Assembly (NCBI GenBank): GCA_965205535.1
Contig: CBDBHH010000005.1
Span: 2,666,001-2,730,000, forward strand
DNA: 64,000 nt
From: UBA8079 sp965205535
Lineage (GTDB): Bacteria; Pseudomonadota; Alphaproteobacteria; UBA6615
Reading direction: 5' to 3'
Shown: positions 46,381 to 53,544 of the stretch, piece by piece
How the letters are laid out: each line of letters begins with the position of its first letter
Position numbering within the stretch: position 1 is the first letter of the stretch
The notes under the pieces: generated by a model
The model's input: the letters and a program-made list of their open reading frames with translations, nothing else
The model's database searches: none
Told to the model about the DNA's origin: nothing
Program-made: the position numbers and the translations under genes

Positions 46381-47463
46381 CTACTTACCAGACTTGCGCC
46401 TGTTATCGTCTTTACAAAGCATCTGGCAGTTTTCGGCGGACGTTTTCCCCCCCTCATGCCAAGGCGTGACGTGGTCTGCTTCCATCTCTCCGATTTCGAA
46501 ATGCTCACCACAAATGCTGCATATACCTTTTTGTTTTTCATAGGCTTCTCTCTTCTGAGCGTCTGAAAAGCTACGAAGACTTAGGTGCCTTTCTTTTCGT
46601 GTCAGTACGTAAGGGTAGATGCCTTTTTTGCTTCCCACTTCATCGTCGAGCATCAGCGCTTCGATCTCTTCTTCAAGCGCCTTCGCATCGAACTCATTAT
46701 CCTTGAAATGATCGTAGAGTGGCCCCCACTCGATACCCTTCATTTCCCTCCGGTAATTGGGAAAAGTTGCCTGTATCCAATTGATGACGGCTTGGAAATA
46801 GAGCCAAAGCTCGTTCGCATTCGGCTTTTGCTGCTGCTTTCCCATGTACGTTTCAATTTTACCACCGCTTATCCAGTCGATGACTGTTTCAAGGTAATCC
46901 TGACGGATAGCTGTACCTGCTAGGTAATCACCCCCAATGTTGTAGGCCGCACAATCGGTTTTGCTGAAATATCTCTTCGCATCGGAAACCCACGAGCCGT
47001 GATAGACGGCGTTTCGTAACTCTTGGTCGGTGAGCTTTTCACCTGCGATGTTGATAGTCTTAAACCACTCCAACTTTTCGCTATCAGTGCCGCTGCATAG
47101 ATAGATCATCAGTTTGTAATTCAGTAGTTGCTCTTGCTCATCGTCTTGCAAGTTGTGGAAATAGCGGTCTTCGTACGCAAACTCGCCGTCAACGTATTGG
47201 CAGATTGAGATGGTGCGCTGCTGTCCATCGATAACCTCAAAATCCCCATCTTCACGCACGGCCCAGTACATTACGTTGAGCGGGAAGTCCTTCGTTATCG
47301 TATTGATAACTGCATCGCGCTGTTTGTCTTTGTAGATGAACTCGCGTTGATAGGATGGGCGAATATCCAATTTACCGCCGAAGCCAATTACGCCTCCTTC
47401 ATCATTATCTTCGTAGTCCTCCGCTAGCTCCCTAACGGTAATCTCTTTGAGTTCAATCTTCAT
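46381..47463 (-). CDS. DUF262 (GmrSD-like) and HNH endonuclease protein
   Basis: 360 residues. The N-terminal DUF262 domain shows PSYQREFIY (36-44) and the nucleotide-binding/ParB-like motif IDGQQR (78-83). The C-terminus (315-360) is an HNH nuclease: CSIC at 315-318, ADHV with His331, Asn345 and a second pair at Cys346 and Cys350. DUF262 proteins with HNH domains include type IV restriction enzymes (GmrSD, modified DNA) and phage-defence nucleases. The start is 3 bp after the methyltransferase stop, so both are one transcription unit. I infer restriction or DNA cleavage that the methylase counteracts. Codon use is AT-rich. Confidence 0.85.
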   Translation of the reverse strand: MKIELKEITVRELAEDYEDNDEGGVIGFGGKLDIRPSYQREFIYKDKQRDAVINTITKDFPLNVMYWAVREDGDFEVIDGQQRTISICQYVDGEFAYEDRYFHNLQDDEQEQLLNYKLMIYLCSGTDSEKLEWFKTINIAGEKLTDQELRNAVYHGSWVSDAKRYFSKTDCAAYNIGGDYLAGTAIRQDYLETVIDWISGGKIETYMGKQQQKPNANELWLYFQAVINWIQATFPNYRREMKGIEWGPLYDHFKDNEFDAKALEEEIEALMLDDEVGSKKGIYPYVLTRKERHLSLRSFSDAQKREAYEKQKGICSICGEHFEIGEMEADHVTPWHEGGKTSAENCQMLCKDDNRRKSGK

Positions 47464-47466
47464 GGA

Positions 47467-48504
47467 CTACGCATTCCTTTTTCTGATCAACAATCGCGCA
47501 TAAGTTGATTTGTATGTATCCCCTATTTTGATTGATCCCCGTCGGTTTAGGTCACTATGGTTAGGCGCATCATCGGCTGTATATTCTTTGGTCTTGAGGC
47601 CTGAGTTATTATCACGATCTGTAATACCTAATATTTCAAATTGAGCAGGGTTATACTTTTCTAAGAACGTGATCGGGACACCCATTGCGCCGTCATAATC
47701 TGCCGGAATATCTTTCGTCCTACTGACCTCGATCGCATCGTAATTATCATAATTTGGGTATTCATCAGGTGTATAATTTTTGTATAATAAAAGGTCTTCG
47801 TGTCGCTTTGAGATATCCAAATTTGTAAACCAGCAAGCGTTTCCCATACTCCGCCACTTTTGGCCATTTTCATCTTGCCAGAAACGGGTTGCACGTGCCT
47901 CGTAATGATCTGGCACCTTGAATGCCATATCCCCGTTTTTATATCCAAGCCAAACCTTATCTCTGCGTATAAGTGAGAATATCTCTTTGTACGTTATTGC
48001 ATTATGATTACCGATAATAAGGAACTTTTTATCATGCGAGATAAGTTGCGTTATATATTCCCTAAATAGAGAAAATGGCGGGTTTGTTACGACGATATCA
48101 GATTTCTTAAGAAGCTCGATACTCTCCTCACTTCTGAAGTCCCCATCTCCATCTAGCTGTCTTACTTCAATTTCTTCCAAGTCAGGCTGACGGTTGCCAT
48201 TCTTGTCACCTTCATACTCTAAGCATATTGCTTTTTCCGTGCTTTCAGAACTGAACAAATCAATATTCTGATTTTTGTAGCAGGTCGCAATGAGCTTCTT
48301 TAATCCAAGCTTTTCAAAATTATAGGAGAAGAAATGGAAGAAATTGCTTACGCGCGGATCGTCACAGTTGCAGTAGACAACTTTTCCTTTGAAGTGCTTC
48401 TTGTGGTGACGTAGCTCTTTCTCAATGTCTGAAAGCTGAGTATAAAATTCATCCTTCTTCGCATCGCGAGCTGAATTAAGTCCTCTGTTTTTTGTTTCCG
48501 CCAC
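47467..48504 (-). CDS. EcoRI-family adenine-specific DNA methyltransferase
   Basis: 345 residues, start GTG at 48504 with AGAGAG upstream. The opening SARDAKKDEFYTQLSDIEKEL, the block VVYCNCDDPRVSNFFHFFS (43-61) and the catalytic NPPF (141-144) match the EcoRI methyltransferase family. The tail runs KSTYARLLIRKRNA. It would place N6-methyladenine on a specific site. Family membership does not prove the GAATTC specificity. It precedes the DUF262-HNH gene, so protection would be made first. It is AT-rich compared with the chromosome, which suggests transfer. Confidence 0.88.
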   Translation of the reverse strand: MAETKNRGLNSARDAKKDEFYTQLSDIEKELRHHKKHFKGKVVYCNCDDPRVSNFFHFFSYNFEKLGLKKLIATCYKNQNIDLFSSESTEKAICLEYEGDKNGNRQPDLEEIEVRQLDGDGDFRSEESIELLKKSDIVVTNPPFSLFREYITQLISHDKKFLIIGNHNAITYKEIFSLIRRDKVWLGYKNGDMAFKVPDHYEARATRFWQDENGQKWRSMGNACWFTNLDISKRHEDLLLYKNYTPDEYPNYDNYDAIEVSRTKDIPADYDGAMGVPITFLEKYNPAQFEILGITDRDNNSGLKTKEYTADDAPNHSDLNRRGSIKIGDTYKSTYARLLIRKRNA

Positions 48505-48813
48505 AGTTATCTCTCTACCAAAATGCGATTATGAGCGCCACCAAGCCTGCGTTCCCAAAGAATTTCGAGTGCTTGGACAAAAAGGCGCTGAATTATCCCT
48601 ATCGGTGCCCCCAACGCCACGCGAAGGGAAGCTAACACTCGCGTCGCGAGCGGGCCAAACTCAAAAGGTTAATACCGACCTCCGAACCGAGAAATGGCGT
48701 CACTCTTTCTTGAGGAATACAGGCGCGAGGGGTGCTTCAGGTGTGAACGCTGAGAAAATATGCCTTAAGGCTGGCAAATGCGCCCGGAGGCCCTTAAAAG
48801 ACCTCTGCCCGTT
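48505..48813. other. Intergenic region between methyltransferase gene and tRNA-Thr
   Basis: About 310 bp. It should contain the promoter of the methyltransferase-HNH unit on the minus strand and that of the tRNA on the plus strand. A plus-strand reading frame at 48569-48823 is open but overlaps the tRNA and shows no protein-like features, so I do not call it. Confidence 0.5.
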
Positions 48814-48887
48814 GCCCCTGTAGTTAAACGGTATAACGGATGATTTGTAATCTTCAATTCGGGGTTCGATTCCTCGCGGGGGCACCA
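48814..48887 (+). tRNA. Island-borne tRNA-Thr (TGT anticodon)
   Basis: A complete 74-base cloverleaf. Acceptor GCCCCTG pairs with CGGGGGC, the D arm is GTTA...TAAC, and the anticodon loop TTTGTAA holds TGT. The T arm contains GGGGTTCGATTCC, and CCA is encoded. One mismatch (T-T) lies in the anticodon stem. G1-C72 and C2-G71 agree with threonine identity. Its body differs strongly from the broken host tRNA-Thr at 46040, so it is a foreign gene and not a duplicate. Confidence 0.88.
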
Positions 48888-48948
48888 TTTTTCCGGTGCA
48901 TTGGTTCCGAAAATTTCCAGGCAGCAATTACCGTTCTTGGTCCGGGAA

Positions 48949-48972
48949 AGCGGGGGCAGCATGGCCCCCGCT
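48949..48972. terminator. GC-rich hairpin after tRNA-Thr
   Basis: A 9-bp perfect stem (AGCGGGGGC with its complement) and a 6-base loop, about 60 bp after the tRNA. No T-run follows, so it may be a weak or factor-assisted terminator. Confidence 0.45.
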
Positions 48973-49154
48973 AACTCGGCTTGCCTACTTCAGCAAAATC
49001 CACCAGCACCTATCAGTTTCGATGACTACGCGAGCGTTTTCATTCGAGACCCAACGGTCTGATGGACGATGTTTTGAGCTACTCCCCGGAAATGGGACAC
49101 TGACGTAAGCTACGATTTGTTGTCTGCTGGTCTTCGACGAAAAGGAGATCAGCG

Positions 49155-49448
49155 ATGTCGAAACGCAAGCAGCACTCCCCCGAGTTCAAGGCGAAGGTTG
49201 CTCTTGAAGCGGTGAAGGGCGAAGAGACGGCATCCGAACTGGCAAGCCGGTTCGGTGTTCACCCGACCATGATCCATCAATGGAAGCGTGCACTGCTGGA
49301 AGGCGCCTCGGGCGTATTCGAGCGGGGCGGTCGACAGAAGCCGGAGATCGATGAGGATCAGGTCAGGGAACTCCACGCCAAGATCGGGGAGTTGGCTGTG
49401 GCCAACGATTTTTTATCAAGAAAGCTCAAACCCTGGACCGGCAAGTGA
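49155..49448 (+). CDS. IS3-family transposase OrfA (helix-turn-helix)
   Basis: 97 residues. The helix-turn-helix is in SELASRFGVHPTMIHQWKRALLEG. The C-terminus is a leucine-zipper-like region ending FLSRKLKPWTGK. It binds the IS ends and is normally made alone and as a frameshift fusion with OrfB. The stop overlaps the orfB start (GTGA at 49445). A T-run (GATTTTTTATC near 49408) could allow slippage. Confidence 0.92.
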   Translation: MSKRKQHSPEFKAKVALEAVKGEETASELASRFGVHPTMIHQWKRALLEGASGVFERGGRQKPEIDEDQVRELHAKIGELAVANDFLSRKLKPWTGK

Positions 49449-50308
49449 GGGGGAACATGATTGAACCCAACCGTCCCAATCTGTCTGTAGGCAAGCAGTG
49501 CGCGCTGCTGTCGATCTCTCGGTCGTCGTTCTATTACACGCCGACGGGCGAAAGTGATATGAACCTGGCCCTGATGCGGCAGATCGATGAACAGTTCCTG
49601 AAGACGCCGTTCTTCGGTGTTCGTCAGATGACCTGGCACCTGCGCAATGAGGGGCATCGGGTGAATGAGAAGCGCATTCGCCGGCTGATGCGGCTCATGG
49701 GCCTAATGCCGATTTACCAGAAGCCCAACACGCGCAGGCCGGCGAAGGGTCACAAGATCTGGCCTTATCTGCTCAAAGGGCTGAGGGTGGATAGGCCGAA
49801 CCAGGTCTGGGCAGCGGACATCACATATCTGCCGATGCGCCGCGGGTTCCTCTATCTGGTGGCGATCATGGACTGGTTCACCCGCAAGGTGCTGGCCTGG
49901 CGCATCTCAAACACGCTGGAAGCCAACTTCTGTGTCGAAGCGTTAAACGAGGCCATCCACAAGTTCGGCACGCCGGAGATCGTGAACACCGATCAGGGAT
50001 CGCAGTTCACGTCATTCGCATGGACGGACCGGCTGCAGCGGATGGGTGTGCGCATCTCCATGGACGGCAAGGGACGGTTCCTCGACAACATCTTTGTCGA
50101 ACGGCTGTGGCGCTCCCTCAAATACGAGTGCGTCTACCTGTACGCCTGGGAGACCGGGTCACAAGCTCGCGCCGGCATTCGAAAATGGATCGAGTTCTAC
50201 AACAAAGCGCGACCGCATTCCGCCCTTGGCGGCAAACCGCCTGCCGTGATCTACTGGCAGGCAATCGATCAAAACCAACCCGATCAGCAGGTGCAGAGAG
50301 TAGCTTAA
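49445..50308 (+). CDS. IS3-family transposase OrfB (DDE integrase)
   Basis: 287 residues from GTG at 49445; an ATG at 49457 with GGGGGAA upstream is also possible. The HTH_21 segment (FFGVRQMTWHLRNEGHRVN) precedes a DDE integrase core with the Asp of AADITYLP, the Asp of NTDQGSQFTS and the Glu of DNIFVERLWRSLKYE. The reading frame is complete, so the element may still be able to move. Confidence 0.92.
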   Translation: MRGNMIEPNRPNLSVGKQCALLSISRSSFYYTPTGESDMNLALMRQIDEQFLKTPFFGVRQMTWHLRNEGHRVNEKRIRRLMRLMGLMPIYQKPNTRRPAKGHKIWPYLLKGLRVDRPNQVWAADITYLPMRRGFLYLVAIMDWFTRKVLAWRISNTLEANFCVEALNEAIHKFGTPEIVNTDQGSQFTSFAWTDRLQRMGVRISMDGKGRFLDNIFVERLWRSLKYECVYLYAWETGSQARAGIRKWIEFYNKARPHSALGGKPPAVIYWQAIDQNQPDQQVQRVA

Positions 50309-50393
50309 TTTACACCGAAAACTGTCCAATGATCGGGGAGTAGCTCAGCATATCGTACAAATAGGTAGTGGGTCAGTTTGAAATATCTTTCTT

Positions 50394-50454
50394 TTGGGGA
50401 TTATATCGACTAGGCCCGCCGCTCATCTTGGGCACTATTCGATATAATCCCCAA
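50394..50454. repeat. 16-bp inverted repeat at the right edge of the accessory region
   Basis: TTGGGGATTATATCGA at 50394-50409 is matched by its exact complement at 50439-50454. The repeat includes the last codons of the small gene 50435-50743. The other copy, read on the plus strand, ends in the same amino acids (GDYI) and a stop. It may be a two-sided terminator, or a duplicated and inverted gene end left by rearrangement at the IS. Confidence 0.7.
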
Positions 50455-50743
50455 GTTTTTCGAACAGCTTGCGCAGGCCTGCGGCATTGGCGTCGGGGGC
50501 AACCTCGCCCAGATAGGTGCCCAGACGGCCGGCGCGAATGCGAAAGGCGTCGCGGGTCAGGCTGTCGACGGCGTCGGCAAGATCATCGAAGCCAATGTCA
50601 CCGCGATCAAGCATGCGCGTGATCTCGTCGGAGATCGTCTGGACATGGTTCGCGAGCGGCTCATCGCGTGCCGCGTGACGATAGGCGCCGTGGAGGATCG
50701 AAAGTCGTGAGGAGATGTCCGGTGCGGAGCTGTCGGTACTCAT
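50435..50743 (-). CDS. Hypothetical protein, helical
   Basis: 102 residues, mostly helical and acidic, with ANHVQTISDEITRMLDRGDI and DDLADAVDSLTRDAFRIRA. I do not recognise the family. The start overlaps the stop of metC by 4 bp, so it is the last gene of the sulfur operon. Its final codons lie in the inverted repeat next to the IS3 element. The gene may therefore be truncated by that rearrangement. Confidence 0.65.
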   Translation of the reverse strand: MSTDSSAPDISSRLSILHGAYRHAARDEPLANHVQTISDEITRMLDRGDIGFDDLADAVDSLTRDAFRIRAGRLGTYLGEVAPDANAAGLRKLFEKLGDYIE

Positions 50744-51918
50744 CCCGCGGCGGCGGCCAGACGGTCGAGGCCAGCCTCCAAATCCGCAATCAGGTCATCG
50801 GGATGTTCGAGGCCGACATGCAGGCGCAGCAAGGTGCCGGTTGATTCCCATTCCGTCGCCGTACGAATGGGTTTCGAAGGCAGGATGAGGGATTCGTAAC
50901 CGCCCCAGCTGGCGCCCATGGCGAACAGTTCCATGCCATCGAGCATGGCGGCCAGGGCCGTATCGTCGTGGTGTTTGTCGAGGGTCAGGCCGAACAGACC
51001 GCACGCCCCCTCGAAATCCCGTTTCCAGAGTTCATGGCCGGGGTCATCGGGCAACGCCGGGAAGAGCACGCGGGTGACTTCGGGGCGTGTTTTGAGCCAG
51101 TTGGCGACCTTGAGGGCGCTTTCCTCGTGCTGACGCAGGCGTACCGCCATGGTCCGCAGGCCGCGCAGGCCGAGATAGCAATCGTCCGGTGCCGCGTGCT
51201 GACCCCAGTAGCGGAAGTTCATCAGGATCTTTTCGTAATGCTCTGCCGTCGTCACGATGACGCCGAGCATCGCGTCGGAATGGCCGACGATATACTTGGT
51301 CGCGGCGTGCACCGAGACGTCGACACCTTTTTCGAACGAGCGGAAATTTAGCGGCGTGCCCCAGGTGTTGTCATTGATGACAACCGCGCCGCGCGCATGT
51401 GCCGCCTCGGAAATTGCCGGGATGTCCTGAACTTCGAATGTCTGGGACCCGGGAGCCTCAGTCAGCACGACCTTTGTGTTGTCCTGCAGGAGATCGGCGA
51501 TTCCGCCACCGATCAACGGATCGTAATAGGTCGTCTCGACACCGTATTTCGCCATGACGTTGTTGCAGAAATTGCGGGTCGGGAAATAGGCACTGTCCGA
51601 GACCAGAATATGATCGCCGGCCTCAACGAAGGCGGAAATGGCCGTCGTAATGGATGCCAGACCGGACGACACGGCGATCGCATGATCGCCGCCCTCGACG
51701 AGCGCCACGGCTTCTTCCAGGGACTTCTGGGTTGGTGTTCCCATCCGTCCATAGGTGATGTGCTTGGTGAAATCACGCGCACGCCACTCGGCCAGGGTCG
51801 GGCTGGTGATCGTGGAGGCGTGATAGACCGGAGGATTGACGATCCCGAAATTGTTCTCCGGATCGCGCCCGCCGCTGGCGAGCAGTGTCTCCGGGCGAAC
51901 ATTGTCCTTCTTGGTCAT
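50740..51918 (-). CDS. metC: Cystathionine beta-lyase (Cys/Met metabolism PLP enzyme)
   Basis: 392 residues from the ATG at 51918, which overlaps the sseA stop. The fold-type I PLP family is shown by VSSGLASITTAISAFVEAGDH, INDNTWGTPLNF and the PLP-lysine segment VHAATKYIVGHSDAM. It cleaves cystathionine to homocysteine, pyruvate and ammonia. Some members act as O-succinylhomoserine sulfhydrylases or cystathionine gamma-synthases, so substrate specificity is inferred. It is co-transcribed with cysK, alaX and sseA. Confidence 0.87.
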   Translation of the reverse strand: MTKKDNVRPETLLASGGRDPENNFGIVNPPVYHASTITSPTLAEWRARDFTKHITYGRMGTPTQKSLEEAVALVEGGDHAIAVSSGLASITTAISAFVEAGDHILVSDSAYFPTRNFCNNVMAKYGVETTYYDPLIGGGIADLLQDNTKVVLTEAPGSQTFEVQDIPAISEAAHARGAVVINDNTWGTPLNFRSFEKGVDVSVHAATKYIVGHSDAMLGVIVTTAEHYEKILMNFRYWGQHAAPDDCYLGLRGLRTMAVRLRQHEESALKVANWLKTRPEVTRVLFPALPDDPGHELWKRDFEGACGLFGLTLDKHHDDTALAAMLDGMELFAMGASWGGYESLILPSKPIRTATEWESTGTLLRLHVGLEHPDDLIADLEAGLDRLAAAAG

Positions 51919-52778
51919 GCGGAACCCTTTTCCTTTACGGTTTCGTCGTGGCTGCCCCATTCGGTCCAGGAACCGTCATAAAGCGCCCAGTTGTCGCGGC
52001 CGATCAAATGCATGCCGAGGCCCAGGATGCACGCGGTGACTCCTGACCCACAGGTCGTTGCCACGGTGCGTGCACCGTCGGCGCCGACACGGTCGAAGGC
52101 CGCGCGCAGGGTGTCGGCATCACGGAAGGTGCCGGCGTCGGCATCGACGATCTCGGCATATGGCAGGTTGTTTGAACCCGGTATGTGGCCCGGTTCAACG
52201 CCGGCGCGCGCTTCCGGCTGGCTGCCGTCGAAACGATTGGCCGCGCGGGCATCCAGCACGAGTTCCGCACCGCCGTCGATGTTGGCCTGAATCTGATCAA
52301 TGGAACGAAGTTTCGTGACGTCCATGCTTGCGTCGAAGCTTGCGGCCGGGAATGAAGGGATCTCGGCTGAGACAGGCCGGCCTTCCGCCTGCCAATTGCG
52401 GAATCCGCCGCCCATCACGGCGACGTTCTCGTGGCTGAAGACCCGAAACATCCACCAAACCCGCGGGGCGCAGAACAGCCCATCCGCGTCGTAAACGATC
52501 ACCCTCGTATCGTTTGATATCCCCATGGCACCGACGGCGGCGGCGAAATCAGCCGCGCTCGGGAACATATGCGGCGAGGGGGTCGGGTTGGGGTCGCATA
52601 CGGCATTGATGTCGAAATGGAGTGCGCCGGGAATATGCGCATCGAGATATTCGGCCTTGCCATCACGGCCCGTCGCCGCGAGGTGATAGGAGCCGTCCAA
52701 AATTCGAACATTCGGGTCGTCGAGATGATCGGCCACCCAGGTTGTGTCGACCAGGGAATCAGCATTTACGTAGGTCAT
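51915..52778 (-). CDS. sseA: 3-mercaptopyruvate sulfurtransferase
   Basis: 287 residues with two rhodanese domains. The active loop is CGSGVTA with Cys243, typical of mercaptopyruvate rather than thiosulfate sulfurtransferases. The N-terminal LDGSYHLAATGRDGKAEYLDAHIP region is also characteristic. It passes sulfane sulfur from 3-mercaptopyruvate to acceptors. An AAGGAATA site precedes the ATG. It overlaps metC by 4 bp. Confidence 0.92.
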   Translation of the reverse strand: MTYVNADSLVDTTWVADHLDDPNVRILDGSYHLAATGRDGKAEYLDAHIPGALHFDINAVCDPNPTPSPHMFPSAADFAAAVGAMGISNDTRVIVYDADGLFCAPRVWWMFRVFSHENVAVMGGGFRNWQAEGRPVSAEIPSFPAASFDASMDVTKLRSIDQIQANIDGGAELVLDARAANRFDGSQPEARAGVEPGHIPGSNNLPYAEIVDADAGTFRDADTLRAAFDRVGADGARTVATTCGSGVTACILGLGMHLIGRDNWALYDGSWTEWGSHDETVKEKGSA

Positions 52779-52803
52779 AAGAAATATTCCTTATGTTGCT
52801 GTT

Positions 52804-53544
52804 TTATATGTCATTTAGAGTGATCGCAACGCGCCGGTTCTGGCGGCCTTTGCTCTCGATCTTGGTAACGGTCACAGCCCCGATTTCGGAGGTGTTGGCA
52901 ACATGGGTGCCGCCACAGGGCTGCAGATCCTGGCCCGCGATCCGGATCAGCCGGACCTGACCGGCACCGCTTGGAGGTTTCACGCTCATGGTTTTTACCA
53001 GGTCGGGCTGGGCTTCGAGCTCGGCATCGCTGATCCAGTCCTGATCGACTGCATGATTGCCGCCAATCAGCTCATTCAGTTTCTCGGTGATTTCAACTTT
53101 ATCCAGATTGCTTTCCGGAATTGCGAAATCGAGCCGGCCTTTGCCGTCGTTCACCTGTCCGCCCGTGACGGGGTATTCAATCACGGCTGAAAGCAGATGC
53201 AGGCAAGTGTGGACCCGCATCAGGCGGTGACGGCGATCCCAGTCGATGCTTGCGGTGACAGTGCTGCCGGGTTCGGGCGATGTCTGACCTTCGGCCGGCA
53301 CATGTACGATCACATCCGGGCCGCCGTCCTCGTCGCGGCCTTTAACCGTGGTGGCAATCTCGATCCTGTCGTCGCCGGCGAGTTCCAGAACGCCGGAATC
53401 ACCCGGCTGACCGCCGCCGGTTGGATAAAACACCGTTCTGTCGAGCACGATACCGCCCAGATCGTTGACCGCGACAATCGTCGCGTCGCAGTTTTGCGCG
53501 TAGGCATCGTCCCGGAAGACAGTAGCCGTTGCGGCGACGCTCAC
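52804..53544 (-). CDS. alaX: Alanyl-tRNA editing protein (AlaX-type)
   Basis: 246 residues from the GTG at 53544, which overlaps the cysK stop (GTGA). An ATG 12 bases earlier is also possible. The zinc-binding editing site is complete: HTCLH (HxxxH) and CGGTH (CxxxH). FYPTGGGQPGDSG near the start is the AlaX/AlaRS signature. It hydrolyses mischarged Ser- or Gly-tRNA(Ala) in trans. Its position between cysK and sseA links it by context, not by known function, to serine/cysteine metabolism. Confidence 0.9.
   Translation of the reverse strand: MSVAATATVFRDDAYAQNCDATIVAVNDLGGIVLDRTVFYPTGGGQPGDSGVLELAGDDRIEIATTVKGRDEDGGPDVIVHVPAEGQTSPEPGSTVTASIDWDRRHRLMRVHTCLHLLSAVIEYPVTGGQVNDGKGRLDFAIPESNLDKVEITEKLNELIGGNHAVDQDWISDAELEAQPDLVKTMSVKPPSGAGQVRLIRIAGQDLQPCGGTHVANTSEIGAVTVTKIESKGRQNRRVAITLNDI

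Larger units (their letters stand above)
46068..48887. mobile_element. Genomic island inserted in tRNA-Thr, carrying a methyltransferase/HNH pair and its own tRNA-Thr
   Basis: The island is bounded by TGATTTGTAA at 46068-46077 (in the broken tRNA) and the same ten bases at 48841-48850 (in the intact tRNA). A second short match, AATTCGGGG, follows each copy at slightly different spacing (46080-46088 and 48856-48864). The inside is clearly more AT-rich than the flanks, and its genes use different codons. It holds an EcoRI-family methyltransferase, a DUF262-HNH protein and a complete tRNA-Thr(TGT). No integrase is present. It may have been lost, perhaps when the adjacent IS3 element arrived. Insertion at a tRNA anticodon loop is common for tyrosine-integrase elements. 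Confidence 0.6.
49075..50347 (+). mobile_element. IS3-family insertion sequence
   Basis: The ends are inverted repeats: TGAGCTACTCCCCG at the left and CGGGGAGTAGCTCA at the right, with further imperfect matching inward (GGGACA/TGTCC). Two overlapping genes, orfA and orfB, fill the inside. No target-site duplication is visible beside the ends (TTT on the left, GCA on the right), so one flank may have rearranged after insertion. Length 1273 bp is normal for IS3 elements. Confidence 0.9.

Noticed and set aside
48569..48823. Plus-strand open frame of 84 codons upstream of tRNA-Thr
   Set aside because: It overlaps the tRNA gene and has no ribosome-binding site or protein-like pattern. It is probably chance.
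50336..50350. GGGGAGTAGCTCAGC resembles the start of a tRNA and could have been the missing host tRNA half
   Set aside because: It is the right inverted repeat of the IS3 element, matching the left end at 49075, and no cloverleaf follows.
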